This document shows positions 8,987-17,648 of a stretch of 64,000 nt of DNA, in pieces (position 1 is the stretch's first letter; every line of letters starts with the position of its first letter). Both the position numbers and the translations under genes were made by a program. The notes beneath the pieces were generated by a model. It ran no database searches and was not told the DNA's origin. It saw nothing but the letters and a program-made list of their open reading frames with translations. Source of the DNA: Pseudomonas kairouanensis (lineage in GTDB: Bacteria; Pseudomonadota; Gammaproteobacteria; Pseudomonadales; Pseudomonadaceae); NCBI RefSeq assembly GCF_004682055.1, contig NZ_QUZU01000028.1, positions 22,816 through 86,815 on the forward strand. The letters run 5' to 3'.

Positions 8987-9298
8987 CGTGCAGCACTCCG
9001 TTGTGGGGGAGGCTGGACACTAACAGTGGGTTCGGTGGAGCGCAAAGTACAGACAGTGGTTTTTTTTGAGCGCATCAACCGGCCTGGGGAGTGCTGGGTG
9101 CGGGTCTCGACGACCGGCTGCGTGGCGCTGATTAGCCGGGTCGGCGCGGGACACCTATATGTTCATTATGAAGGTCTTTGCAATTTTTTATTCTTTCCTC
9201 ATCTACGCGCCCTTCATGCAGAGTCCGCCCTTATGCGATGGATTTTCATCATTTCTTAATGGCAAGGCTGAATGGCCGCTTTGCGCACGGAGCACGCA
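8987..9298. other. Intergenic region between divergent PhzF-family and ECF sigma genes
   Basis: About 310 bp without a supported gene. The right third (9150-9260) is AT-rich with long T/A runs and should hold the promoter of the sigma factor gene. I looked for a Fur box (19-bp inverted repeat of GATAAT type), because FecI-type genes are usually iron-regulated, and saw no convincing copy. No hairpin terminator was seen. Confidence 0.5.
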
Positions 9299-9811
9299 AT
9301 GAGTGTGAATCAGAACCTGCACCTTGGTCTGATTGGGCAGATGTTCAAGAGCGATTACCGCTGGTTATGCGCGCGTGTGGCCCGCGCGATGGACTGCCCC
9401 CATGGCGCCCAGGACATCGCGTCGGAAACGTTTTTGCGCGTATTGGCGTTGCCGGACCCCTCGGCGATTCGTGAGCCACGGGCGTTGTTGACCACGATTG
9501 CGCGGCGGTTGATGTATGAGGGGTGGCGTCGGCAGGACCTGGAGCGGGCTTACCTGGAGACGCTGGCCCTGGCGCCGCAGCAGGTGCATCCATCGCCGGA
9601 GGAGCGTTTGTTGTTGATCGAGACGCTGCTGGAGGTGGATCGCCTGCTCAATGGTTTGTCGGCCAAGGCCAAGGCGGCGTTCCTGTATCACCAATTGGAC
9701 GGCTTGACCTATGCACAGATCGGCGAGCGCTTGCAGGTGTCGGTGAGTCGGGTTCAGCAATACATGGCCGATGCATTCAAGCGCTGCTACCTGGCGATGG
9801 AACAGCCATGA
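9299..9811 (+). CDS. FecI-type ECF sigma factor
   Basis: 170 residues with sigma region 2 (MFKSDYRWLCARVARAMDCPHGAQDIASETFLRVLA), a short linker, and region 4 with a helix-turn-helix (LDGLTYAQIGERLQVSVSRVQQYMADAFKRC). The length and the VSRVQQYM-A end are typical of the FecI/PupI iron-starvation sigma group. Start 9299 (MSVNQNLH) is preferred; an in-frame start at 9272 would add nine atypical residues. The stop overlaps the ATG of the FecR gene (ATGA at 9808), so the two are translationally coupled. Its expected target is the TonB receptor promoter downstream. Confidence 0.92.
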   Translation: MSVNQNLHLGLIGQMFKSDYRWLCARVARAMDCPHGAQDIASETFLRVLALPDPSAIREPRALLTTIARRLMYEGWRRQDLERAYLETLALAPQQVHPSPEERLLLIETLLEVDRLLNGLSAKAKAAFLYHQLDGLTYAQIGERLQVSVSRVQQYMADAFKRCYLAMEQP

Positions 9812-10761
9812 CCAGCGGTGCACCAGATGACGTGATGATCGACGAGGCCGCGCAGTGGATGGCGTTATTGCAGTCGGGGCATGCCAGCGCGCAGGAACAG
9901 GTGGCGTTTCGGCGTTGGCGCGAGTCAGACCCCCGACGCGAGGAAATTTTCAATCGCATGGGTGCGGGCGCTGCGGTGTTGGGCAATGACGACTTGCGAC
10001 GCATGCCCAGGGACAGCTTGCTGCACACCTTGAATGCGCCATCGGGGCGGCGCAAATTTTTGCGCACAACCTTGGCCGTGGCGGGCTTTTTCTCGTTGGC
10101 GGGGTTGGTCGCGCGGTTGTCGGATAATTGGGCGTCGGTGGGAACGCTGAGTACCGGGACCGGTGAGCGTTTGAACCTCACACTGGACGACGGCAGTACC
10201 TTGGCGCTGGCCCCGCGCAGCAAGGTGGTGCCGTTGTTTGATGGTCAGCGGCGCCTGCTGAAATTGCTCGATGGGCAATTGCTGGTGGACGTGGCCAAGG
10301 ACAATGCCCGGCCGTTCATTGTGCAAACCGCTGACGGATTCATGCGCGCCCTGGGCACGCGCTTTCTGGTGCAACAACTGCCGGACAAGACCCAGATCAC
10401 CCTGCTGCATTCCCAGGTGGAAATCACCACCCGTGAGGGCGCCAAGCAAGTCATCCAGGCAGGCGAACAGGCCACGTTCAATGCGCAGGGCATTGTGTCG
10501 CTGCACGCGGCGACGGGGGATGAGGCGGCCTGGACCCAAGGGCTGCTGGAAGTGCGCAACCGTTCCCTGGGGGAGGTGGTGCAGACGCTGCGGGACTATC
10601 GGCACGGCATAATCCGCGTCAGCCCGGCGGCGGCAAACCTGCGCCTGAGCGGGATTTTCCCGTTGGACGACACCAACAGCGCCCTGCAATTGCTGGCCAA
10701 ATCGTTGCCCGTGCAGATCGACTATCACAGCGCATACTGGGTCAGTATCGAGTTGCGTTGA
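9808..10761 (+). CDS. FecR-family transmembrane sigma regulator
   Basis: 317 residues. The N-terminal cytoplasmic anti-sigma part (DUF4880: DEAAQWMALLQSGHASAQEQVAFRRWRESDPR) is followed by one membrane helix near residues 85-105 (TTLAVAGFFSLAGLVARL) and a periplasmic FecR domain (TGTGERLNLTLDDGSTLALAPRSKV) ending in an STN-like small domain. The protein carries a signal from the substrate-loaded outer-membrane receptor to the sigma factor encoded just upstream. Start 9808 overlaps the sigma stop codon. The arrangement sigma-FecR-receptor is the standard cell-surface signalling cassette. Confidence 0.92.
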   Translation: MTSGAPDDVMIDEAAQWMALLQSGHASAQEQVAFRRWRESDPRREEIFNRMGAGAAVLGNDDLRRMPRDSLLHTLNAPSGRRKFLRTTLAVAGFFSLAGLVARLSDNWASVGTLSTGTGERLNLTLDDGSTLALAPRSKVVPLFDGQRRLLKLLDGQLLVDVAKDNARPFIVQTADGFMRALGTRFLVQQLPDKTQITLLHSQVEITTREGAKQVIQAGEQATFNAQGIVSLHAATGDEAAWTQGLLEVRNRSLGEVVQTLRDYRHGIIRVSPAAANLRLSGIFPLDDTNSALQLLAKSLPVQIDYHSAYWVSIELR

Positions 10762-10890
10762 AAAATAAATGCACGCCGCCCTATAAAAACGCCGTGGTTG
10801 TTGCACAACAGCATGCAAGCACGGTTTCGCCCACGGGTATCGCTCGCCATCTGCCGTTATAAACTCATGCTTAAACGGCCTAGTGCGGGC

Positions 10891-10900
10891 CTATAAAAAA
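10891..10900 (+). promoter_or_regulatory. CTATAAAAAA leader motif before decayed receptor gene
   Basis: CTATAAAAAA preceded by AACGGCC ten bases upstream. The same pair of elements recurs before the intact receptor gene (11716-11735), and in both places the A-run ends 53-59 bp before the start codon. The shared position suggests a common promoter recognised by the FecI-type sigma factor encoded at 9299. A third CTATAAAAA is at 10781. Promoter function is inferred from the repetition only. Confidence 0.4.
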
Positions 10901-10953
10901 CCCCTTCGGATTGTTCAACCCATCAACTCAACAACAATGATGGGAGCTCAATC

Positions 10954-11678
10954 ATGCATACCCCCTACCGCCGCCGGTTGCCAGCGGCGCTGTGCCTGGC
11001 CATTGGCGCGATGCTTTTTACCCATGGCGCGACTGCTTCGACGCCATCACCCGCCCATGCAGGCCACATCCAGACCTTCGAGTTCGACCTCGCCGCCGGG
11101 CCACTGGACCACATGCTGCTGAGTATTTCCCGGCAAAGTGGCTTGAGTATTTCGTTCCAGCAGGACCTGGTGCAGGGGCTCAATAGTACGGCCGTGCGCG
11201 GGCGTCTGAGCATTGAGCAAGCGCTGCAACAGGCGTTGCGTGGCTCGGGCCTGGAGGCGCTGCAAAGCGAAGGCGGTTGGGTGTTGCAGCGTGTCCTCAG
11301 CAGCGGCGCGTCAGCGGTGTATGGCTAGGATGCAATTGCCGGGGTGGTGAACATCATCCTCAAAGACAAAATCAGTGATGTCGACGTCAACCTGCGTGGC
11401 GGCACCACCGAGCGCGGCGGGGGTGACAACCAGCGTCTACAGATCTGCGGCGGCGACAGTTGGGGGTGACTTCGACGGCGTGTTCGCCCTGGACAACCTT
11501 CAACGCCAGTGCGCGTTATCGCGTCAATGACCAAGCCAGTGTCGGATTGACCGTCAACAACCTGCTCAATCAGGTCAAGCACGACGACTCTGCCGGATGG
11601 CCGTATTACCCCACGGGCAACTACGACCCCTATGGTCGCCAGTTCTGGTTGGACGTGAGCTACCACTTCGGCAACTGA
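10954..11678 (+). pseudogene. Remnant of a TonB-dependent receptor (nonsense codon, internal deletion, frameshift)
   Basis: Starts with an intact signal peptide and STN signalling domain (about residues 35-110: FDLAAGPLDHMLLSISRQSG). The frame then passes directly into the middle of a plug domain (SGASAVYG), meets a TAG at 11326, and continues in the same frame as DAIAGVVNIILKDK until a TGA near 11467. After a frame change, a typical receptor C-terminus follows (FNASARYRVNDQASVGLTVNNLLNQ ... LDVSYHF plus GN). The first half of the plug and nearly all the barrel are missing. The pieces keep the order of a real receptor and resemble the intact paralogue at 11795. It could at most make a 124-residue secreted STN fragment. 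Confidence 0.9.
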
Positions 11679-11725
11679 CGGTTGAGCAACGCATAAGGAC
11701 ATGCGTTATCGATCTAACGGCCGCT

Positions 11726-11735
11726 CTATAAAAAA
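11726..11735 (+). promoter_or_regulatory. CTATAAAAAA leader motif before intact receptor gene
   Basis: Second copy of the AACGGCC...CTATAAAAAA pair, with AACGGCC at 11716-11722 and a 3-base gap. It lies 59 bp before the receptor start, closely matching the position of the copy before the decayed paralogue. Likely part of a shared, sigma-specific promoter; inferred from the repetition only. Confidence 0.4.
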
Positions 11736-11794
11736 TCCGACATCGACGCACAACCCTGCACACCTACACAAAAGAACAGGGAGCCCGCGACGCC

Positions 11795-14683
11795 ATGATG
11801 AATGCACGACCCCCCCGATTATTACTTTCGCTTGCCGCCGCGATTGCCGCAGGTACGGTGGCCGCCAGCCCGCTGGATATTCCCGCCGGGTCGCTGGACC
11901 AGACCCTGCTGAGCATTTCCCAGCAAAGCGGCAAGCGCATTTCGTTCGATCAGTCGCTGGTGGACGGTTTGAATGCGCCTGCGATCAAAGGTGAACTGAG
12001 CGCGGGCGAGGCGTTGCAGATTGCCTTGCAGGGCACCGACCTGCGCGACAGCGAAGGCGCCAACGGCATTGTGGTCAGCGCCGTGCCCGCCCAAGCCAGC
12101 CCGCAGGACAGTATTGCGCCCGCTGCGGCGATCCCGCAGTTGCAAAGGATTGAAGTCACCGGCAGTGCGATCCGCCGCGTGGATGCCGAGACGGCAGTGC
12201 CGGTAACGATCCTGCGTACCGAAGAGCTGAAAAAGCAGGGCGTCACCAGCACCGAACAATTGATCAACCGCATTTCGGCCAACCAGTCCTCGGTCGGCTC
12301 GGGCCGCTCGGTGGGTTCCAGCAGTGGCGGGGCGTCGTTTGCGGACCTGCGCGGTATCGGCCCGAACAAAACCCTGGTGCTGCTCAACGGGCGCCGCTTG
12401 AGCAACAACGCCACCACCGCCATCAACGGCTCTGGGGTTGACCTCAACACCATCCCGTTTGCCGCCATCGACCGCGTGGAAGTGCTGCGTGACGGTGCCT
12501 CAGCGTTGTACGGCACCGATGCCATCGGTGGTGTGATCAACTTCATCACCAAAAAGAGCGTGACCGAGGGCCAGTTCACCGCAGGCGGCAGCTCCCCCAC
12601 CCACGCAGGTGGCGGTGACACCAGCAACTTCAGCGGCAGTTGGGGTTTTGGCGATTTGGAAGACGATCGCTTCAACGTGTTCGGCGTGGTCAGCCATGAC
12701 AAGCAGCAAAGCCTCAAGGCCCGCGACCGCGACTACACCTACAACTATCAGCCGGGCAAGGGCCTGGATTATTCCTCGGGGATCGCCTCGCCGGCCAACT
12801 ACAGCCAGGGCTCGAACGCCAGCAACCCGTTGGCGGCGTCCGGTTGCAATGCGCCAGGTCTTATCTCACGCAGCGGTATTTGCCGGCAGTCATTGTGGAG
12901 CTATCTGGACCTGGTGCCCGAGACGGAAAAGACCTCGTTTTTCGGCAAGGCCACCGGCCAGTTTGCCGACGACCACAGCGTCAGCCTCGAATACTTCTGG
13001 GCGCGCAACCAGAACCGTACCCAGATCGGCCCCGGCCTGCTGCAAGGGCTGCAAGTGCAACCCGGTACGCCGTACTACCCTGGCAACGGCATTATCCCCG
13101 GCCCCACCACCTTCGCCCTCGACCCCACTCAGCCGGTAGACACGAACTGGCGTGAAAGCGAAGTGGGCCCGCGCCGCCATGAAGACGATAACGTCGGCCA
13201 GCGCCTCTTGCTGACCTTCGAAGGCACGCTGCTCGGCTGGGACTACAACGTCGGGGCCGCCTACAACCAGAACAAGGTCACCAACACGATCAAAAGCGGT
13301 TATGTGGATGACCGCGCCGTTACCGACGGCATCAACAACGGCATCATCAACCCGTTCGGGCCACAGTCGGCGGCGGGTGCCGCGTTGCTGGCGGCGAATG
13401 CGGTGGACGGCGACTACGCCACCGGTGTTGGCCGGGTCAAAAGCATCGATGGTCGCATCAGCCGCGACATCGGTGATTGGTTCGGTGCGGGCCCATCGGC
13501 CCTGGCCCTGGGCGGCGAGTACCGCAAGGAGGATTTTCACCAAAACTTCGAAGACTTCGCCGCCAATGTGCAAAGCCTTGGCATCGACCCCGCCGCCAGC
13601 GTGGCCGGCGACCGTTCGGTGTCGGCGCAATACGCGGAGGTCAACGTGCCGGTACTCGATAGCCTGGAACTGTCGGCGGCGGTGCGGCACGACAAGTACA
13701 GTGACTTTGGCAGCACCACCAACCCGAAATACTCGTTCCGCTTCCAGCCGTTCCGCGAACTGGTGATGCGCGGCGCCTACAGCGAAGGCTTCCGCGCGCC
13801 TTCCCTGTATGAGCTTTACAACCCCACCGCAACCACCTTCACCGTGGCCAACTACAACGACCCGCGCTTGTGTGCCGGCGGCACGCCGAGCAACGGCGGC
13901 CTGGCCAACCGCGATTGCGCGCAACAGTTTTTCAGCCGCAGTGGCGGTAACCCGGACCTCAATCCCGAGACCGCACGCAACGTGACGCTGGGCTTTGTCT
14001 ACCAGCCCATCAACAACCTGTCCCTGGGCCTGGATTTCTGGTGGATCAAGATCGCCAATCAGATCGCCGAATTCCCGGAATCGGCGGTGTTTGAACAGCC
14101 AGACCTGTACCCCGACCGCATCGTACGCAAGGCCGACGGCTCCATCGATCACATCGTCACCGGGCTGGCCAACCTGGGTAAGGTCAAGACCAACGGGGTC
14201 GACGTGACCTTTGACTACCGCTTGCCCGAAACCAGGCTGGGCCAGTTCGGCACCAACCTGCAAGGCACCTATGTCGACCGCTATGTGTACCAGCAGCAGA
14301 TCAAGGGCGCCTACATCGACAAGGCCGGTGATTATCGCGGTGGCGACTTTGCCTCGGCCGGTGCCGTGGCTCGCTGGCGCCACAGCTGGAACGGCACCTG
14401 GAACAAAGGCCCGCTCGGCGCAACCCTGACCAACCGCTACACCAGTGGCTACAACGACTACAACCGTGCGTTCCACGACAAGGTCGGCGCCTGGAGCGTG
14501 TGGGACCTGGCTGGCACTTACACCTGGCGCGACACCGCGCAGATCACCGTCGGCGTGCAGAACCTGTTCGACAAGGAGCCGCCGTTCAGCAACCAGACCT
14601 CAACCTTCCAGAGCGGCTACGACCCGCGTTACTCAGACCCCTTTGGCCGCACGTTATACAGCCGGGTTTCCTACAACTTTTGA
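11795..14683 (+). CDS. TonB-dependent outer-membrane receptor with STN signalling domain
   Basis: 962 residues: signal peptide (LLLSLAAAIAAGTVAA), STN domain (about 25-100, LDIPAGSLDQTLLSISQQSG), plug domain (about 125-260, with RIEVTGSAIRRVDAE, a TonB-box-like zone, and DGASALYGTDAIGGVINFITKK), then a 22-strand barrel ending in YSRVSYNF with terminal Phe. It imports a substrate across the outer membrane with TonB energy, and its STN domain signals through FecR to the sigma factor. The IRRVDAETAVPVT plug start and large size are of the TonB receptor class often handling peptides or plant-derived compounds; a siderophore is also possible. The cassette with sigma/FecR is complete. Confidence 0.93.
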   Translation: MMNARPPRLLLSLAAAIAAGTVAASPLDIPAGSLDQTLLSISQQSGKRISFDQSLVDGLNAPAIKGELSAGEALQIALQGTDLRDSEGANGIVVSAVPAQASPQDSIAPAAAIPQLQRIEVTGSAIRRVDAETAVPVTILRTEELKKQGVTSTEQLINRISANQSSVGSGRSVGSSSGGASFADLRGIGPNKTLVLLNGRRLSNNATTAINGSGVDLNTIPFAAIDRVEVLRDGASALYGTDAIGGVINFITKKSVTEGQFTAGGSSPTHAGGGDTSNFSGSWGFGDLEDDRFNVFGVVSHDKQQSLKARDRDYTYNYQPGKGLDYSSGIASPANYSQGSNASNPLAASGCNAPGLISRSGICRQSLWSYLDLVPETEKTSFFGKATGQFADDHSVSLEYFWARNQNRTQIGPGLLQGLQVQPGTPYYPGNGIIPGPTTFALDPTQPVDTNWRESEVGPRRHEDDNVGQRLLLTFEGTLLGWDYNVGAAYNQNKVTNTIKSGYVDDRAVTDGINNGIINPFGPQSAAGAALLAANAVDGDYATGVGRVKSIDGRISRDIGDWFGAGPSALALGGEYRKEDFHQNFEDFAANVQSLGIDPAASVAGDRSVSAQYAEVNVPVLDSLELSAAVRHDKYSDFGSTTNPKYSFRFQPFRELVMRGAYSEGFRAPSLYELYNPTATTFTVANYNDPRLCAGGTPSNGGLANRDCAQQFFSRSGGNPDLNPETARNVTLGFVYQPINNLSLGLDFWWIKIANQIAEFPESAVFEQPDLYPDRIVRKADGSIDHIVTGLANLGKVKTNGVDVTFDYRLPETRLGQFGTNLQGTYVDRYVYQQQIKGAYIDKAGDYRGGDFASAGAVARWRHSWNGTWNKGPLGATLTNRYTSGYNDYNRAFHDKVGAWSVWDLAGTYTWRDTAQITVGVQNLFDKEPPFSNQTSTFQSGYDPRYSDPFGRTLYSRVSYNF

Positions 14684-14740
14684 TCAGGTCATGGCCGACA
14701 CCCACGCGGGTGTCGGCCACTATTGCGTGGAGCTGCGTCT

Positions 14741-16597
14741 GTGATTCTGTTTCGTTCAGTGGTTTGGGCGTTGTTATGGGGCCTGTGGGCGCCGTCGCTG
14801 CTGGCCAAGCCGGTGCATGCCTTGACGGTGTACGGCGAGGCGCCCAAGTACCCGGCGGGTTTCAGTCACCTGGATTACGTCAACCCACAGGCCCCCAAGG
14901 GCGGCACGTTCCGACGTTCGTCAATGGAGGATGGCGCGTTTGATCACCTGGTTCCCTATGTCGACAAAGGCATGGGTGTCGCGCAGATCCAGGGCTGGCT
15001 TTACAGCCCATTGGCCTATCGCTCGCAGGATGAGCCCTACACCGTGTATGGGCTGGTCGCACAACGCATGGAGCTGGCAGATGACCATTCGTGGATTCGC
15101 TTTTACCTCAACCCCAAGGCGCGTTTCGCCGACGGCACACCGGTGACGGCAGAGGATGTGATCTACACCTTCAACCTGCTGCGCCGCGAAGGCAGCCTGG
15201 TGTACCGCCAGCGTTTCGCCGATGTCGATCAAGTGCTGCGGGAGTCGCCCAGCCAGGTGCGATTCACCTTCAAAACCACGGCCGACCGCACCTTGCCGTT
15301 GGACATCGCGTCATTACCGGTACTGCCGCAGCATTGGTGGCAATCGCGCAATTTCGCCAACGGTGGTGGCTTTGAAGCGCCGCTGGGCAACGGCCCGTAT
15401 CGCATCAGTGCGGTGGACAACGGCCGCAGCGTGACGTTCGAACGGGTCAAGGACTGGTGGGGCAACGACCTGCCGATCAATCGAGGGCAGTACAACTTCG
15501 ACACCTTGCGCCTGGAGTTTTTTGGCGACACCGACGTGGCGCGCCAGATCCTGCGTGCCCAGGGCTATGACTTCAATCGCGAGTTCTCGGCCACCAGTTA
15601 CACCGTGGGCTACGACGGGGAGGCCCTGCGCGACGGCCGCCTCCAGCGTGAACATCTGGCGCCTGAAGCGGTGCAGGGCACCCAGGGGTTTGTGTTCAAC
15701 CTGCAAAAGCCGCAGTTCCAGGACCGCCGTGTGCGCCAGGCGTTGAGCCTGCTGTGGGATTTCGACTGGAGCAATCGGCAAATGATGCACGGCATGTACC
15801 TGCGCCAGCGCAGCTTCTTTTCCCGCAGCGAACTGGCCGCCAGCCAACTGCCGGATAGCGAGGAACGCAAGCTGCTCGAACCCTGGCGCGGACAAGTCCC
15901 CGATGAGGTGTTTGACCGCGTTTACGAGCCCCCGCACACCGACGCCAGCGGGCGCATACGCCCGCAACAGGCGCAGGCGTTAAAGCTGCTGGAGGCAGCC
16001 GGTTGGACGCCCAGGGGCGACCAGTTGGTGAATGCCCAGGGTGAACCGTTGCAGTTCACCTTTCTTAGCAACCAGAAGGGTTTCGAGCGCTTGTTGTTGC
16101 CTTACAAACGCAACCTTGCGCAGATCGGCATCGGCTTCCATATCCGCCTGATCGATGCAGCGCAGTACGCCAACCGCGTGCGTGCGCGCGACTACGACAT
16201 GATCGTCAATGGCTATCCGGTCAGCCTTTCGCCGGGCCGTGAGCTGACCAATTATTTCGGCTCGGAAAGTGCCGATGATCCGGGCTCCAACAACTTCATG
16301 GCGCTGCGCAACCCGGCAGTGGATGCCTTGATCGATGGCCTGGTGCGTGCCAACGACCGGCCCACCATGGTGCGTTACGCCCATGCCTTGGATCGCGTGC
16401 TGCAGTGGGGCTTCTACTGGATTCCCAACTACTACCCGCCGGGTACGTCGTCGGTGTGGTGGAACCGCTTCGGCCGCCCGCAGACCGCGCCGCTTAACGA
16501 TGTGGGCATTGATACCTGGTGGGAAATCAGCCCAAGCCCGCTGACCACCGCGCAAATGCGCCAACACACTGGAGAGCGCCAACATGCTGGCCTATAG
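14741..16597 (+). CDS. yejA: Peptide ABC transporter, periplasmic substrate-binding protein (YejA-like)
   Basis: 618 residues of solute-binding protein family 5 (DppA/OppA/YejA). Signal peptide MILFRSVVWALLWGLWAPSLLA, then LTVYGEAPKYPAGFSHLDYVNPQAPKGGT, a strong YejA-type N-terminus, and a family-5 signature around VTAEDVIYTFNLLRREGS. The GTG at 14741 is chosen for its GGAG ribosome site eight bases upstream and a clean signal peptide. YejABEF imports oligopeptides and, in E. coli, the Trojan-horse antibiotic microcin C. The 3' end overlaps the permease gene by 14 bp. It starts 57 bp after the receptor gene, so joint expression is plausible. Confidence 0.92.
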   Translation: MILFRSVVWALLWGLWAPSLLAKPVHALTVYGEAPKYPAGFSHLDYVNPQAPKGGTFRRSSMEDGAFDHLVPYVDKGMGVAQIQGWLYSPLAYRSQDEPYTVYGLVAQRMELADDHSWIRFYLNPKARFADGTPVTAEDVIYTFNLLRREGSLVYRQRFADVDQVLRESPSQVRFTFKTTADRTLPLDIASLPVLPQHWWQSRNFANGGGFEAPLGNGPYRISAVDNGRSVTFERVKDWWGNDLPINRGQYNFDTLRLEFFGDTDVARQILRAQGYDFNREFSATSYTVGYDGEALRDGRLQREHLAPEAVQGTQGFVFNLQKPQFQDRRVRQALSLLWDFDWSNRQMMHGMYLRQRSFFSRSELAASQLPDSEERKLLEPWRGQVPDEVFDRVYEPPHTDASGRIRPQQAQALKLLEAAGWTPRGDQLVNAQGEPLQFTFLSNQKGFERLLLPYKRNLAQIGIGFHIRLIDAAQYANRVRARDYDMIVNGYPVSLSPGRELTNYFGSESADDPGSNNFMALRNPAVDALIDGLVRANDRPTMVRYAHALDRVLQWGFYWIPNYYPPGTSSVWWNRFGRPQTAPLNDVGIDTWWEISPSPLTTAQMRQHTGERQHAGL

Positions 16598-17648
16598 CGC
16601 GCGTCGATTACTGCTGATCGTGCCCACCTTGTTGTGCATCTTGCTGGTGAATTTTTTTATCGTGCAGGCCGCGCCCGGTGGGCCGGTGGAGCAAGCCATC
16701 GCGCGCTTGCAGGGTATTGGCGGCCAGGCTTCGCTGGCCGGTGGCCATGTGGAAAGCGTCGGCGGGGAGTCGCGCTCGGTGCGGGGCCTGGACCCGGCGC
16801 TGGTCGCCGATATCGAGCGCCAATATGGCTTTGACAAGCCCTTGGGCGCACGCCTGTGGTTGATGCTCAGCAGCTATGCACGGCTGGATTTCGGCGACAG
16901 CTTTTTTCGTGGTGCAAAGGTCACCGACCTGATCCTGCAGAAGCTGCCGGTGACCTTGTCCCTGGGCATCTGGGCCACGCTGATCAGTTACCTGGTGTCG
17001 ATCCCGCTGGGCATTCGCAAGGCGGTGCGCCATGGCAGCCGCTTCGATGTGTGGAGCAGTGCGGCGATCATCATCGGCCATGCCATGCCGGCGTTTCTGT
17101 TCGCCTTGCTGCTGATCGTGATGTTTGGTGGCGGCAGCCTGTTGGACTGGTTTCCAGTGCGCGGGCTGGTCTCGGAAAACTTCGCCGCGTTGTCGTGGGC
17201 AGGCAAGCTGGTGGATTACTTCTGGCATTTAGTGCTGCCGGTGCTGGCGCTGGTGATCGGTGGGTTTGCCACCCTGACCATTCTCACCAAGAACAGCTTC
17301 CTGGATGAGATCAGTCGCCAGTATGTGGTGACCGCGCGGGCCAAGGGTTTCAGCGAAAAACAGGTGCTGTACAAGCATGTGTTCCGCAATGCGATGTTAT
17401 TGATCGTGGTCGGCCTGCCCCAGGCGCTGACGACCATGCTGTTTGGCGGCTCGCTGCTGATCGAGGTGATTTTTTCCCTCGATGGGTTGGGGCGCTTGAG
17501 CTATGAAGCAGCGGTGGCACGGGACTATCCGGTGGTGTTTGGCACGCTGTTTATCTTCACGTTGGTGGGGTTGGTGATCAAGCTGTTGGGCGACCTGTGC
17601 TATCGGCTGCTGGACCCGCGCCTGGATTTTGCCGGGAGGTCCCATTGA
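16584..17648 (+). CDS. yejB: Peptide ABC transporter permease (YejB-like)
   Basis: 354 residues. The N-terminal membrane anchor (LLLIVPTLLCILLVNFFIVQ) is followed by a long periplasmic loop with GGPVEQAIARLQG and a further insertion typical of YejB, then five membrane helices with the EAA cytoplasmic loop (RQYVVTARAKGFSEKQVLYKHVFRNA). One half of the inner-membrane channel. ATG 16584 has GGAGAGCGCCAAC upstream. It overlaps both neighbours, so translation along the operon is coupled. Confidence 0.94.
   Translation: MLAYSARRLLLIVPTLLCILLVNFFIVQAAPGGPVEQAIARLQGIGGQASLAGGHVESVGGESRSVRGLDPALVADIERQYGFDKPLGARLWLMLSSYARLDFGDSFFRGAKVTDLILQKLPVTLSLGIWATLISYLVSIPLGIRKAVRHGSRFDVWSSAAIIIGHAMPAFLFALLLIVMFGGGSLLDWFPVRGLVSENFAALSWAGKLVDYFWHLVLPVLALVIGGFATLTILTKNSFLDEISRQYVVTARAKGFSEKQVLYKHVFRNAMLLIVVGLPQALTTMLFGGSLLIEVIFSLDGLGRLSYEAAVARDYPVVFGTLFIFTLVGLVIKLLGDLCYRLLDPRLDFAGRSH

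Noticed and set aside
9140..9260. Fur box upstream of the FecI-type sigma gene
   Set aside because: The AT-rich sequence has fragments such as TTCATTATGAA but no 19-bp inverted repeat of acceptable quality, so iron control is not claimed.
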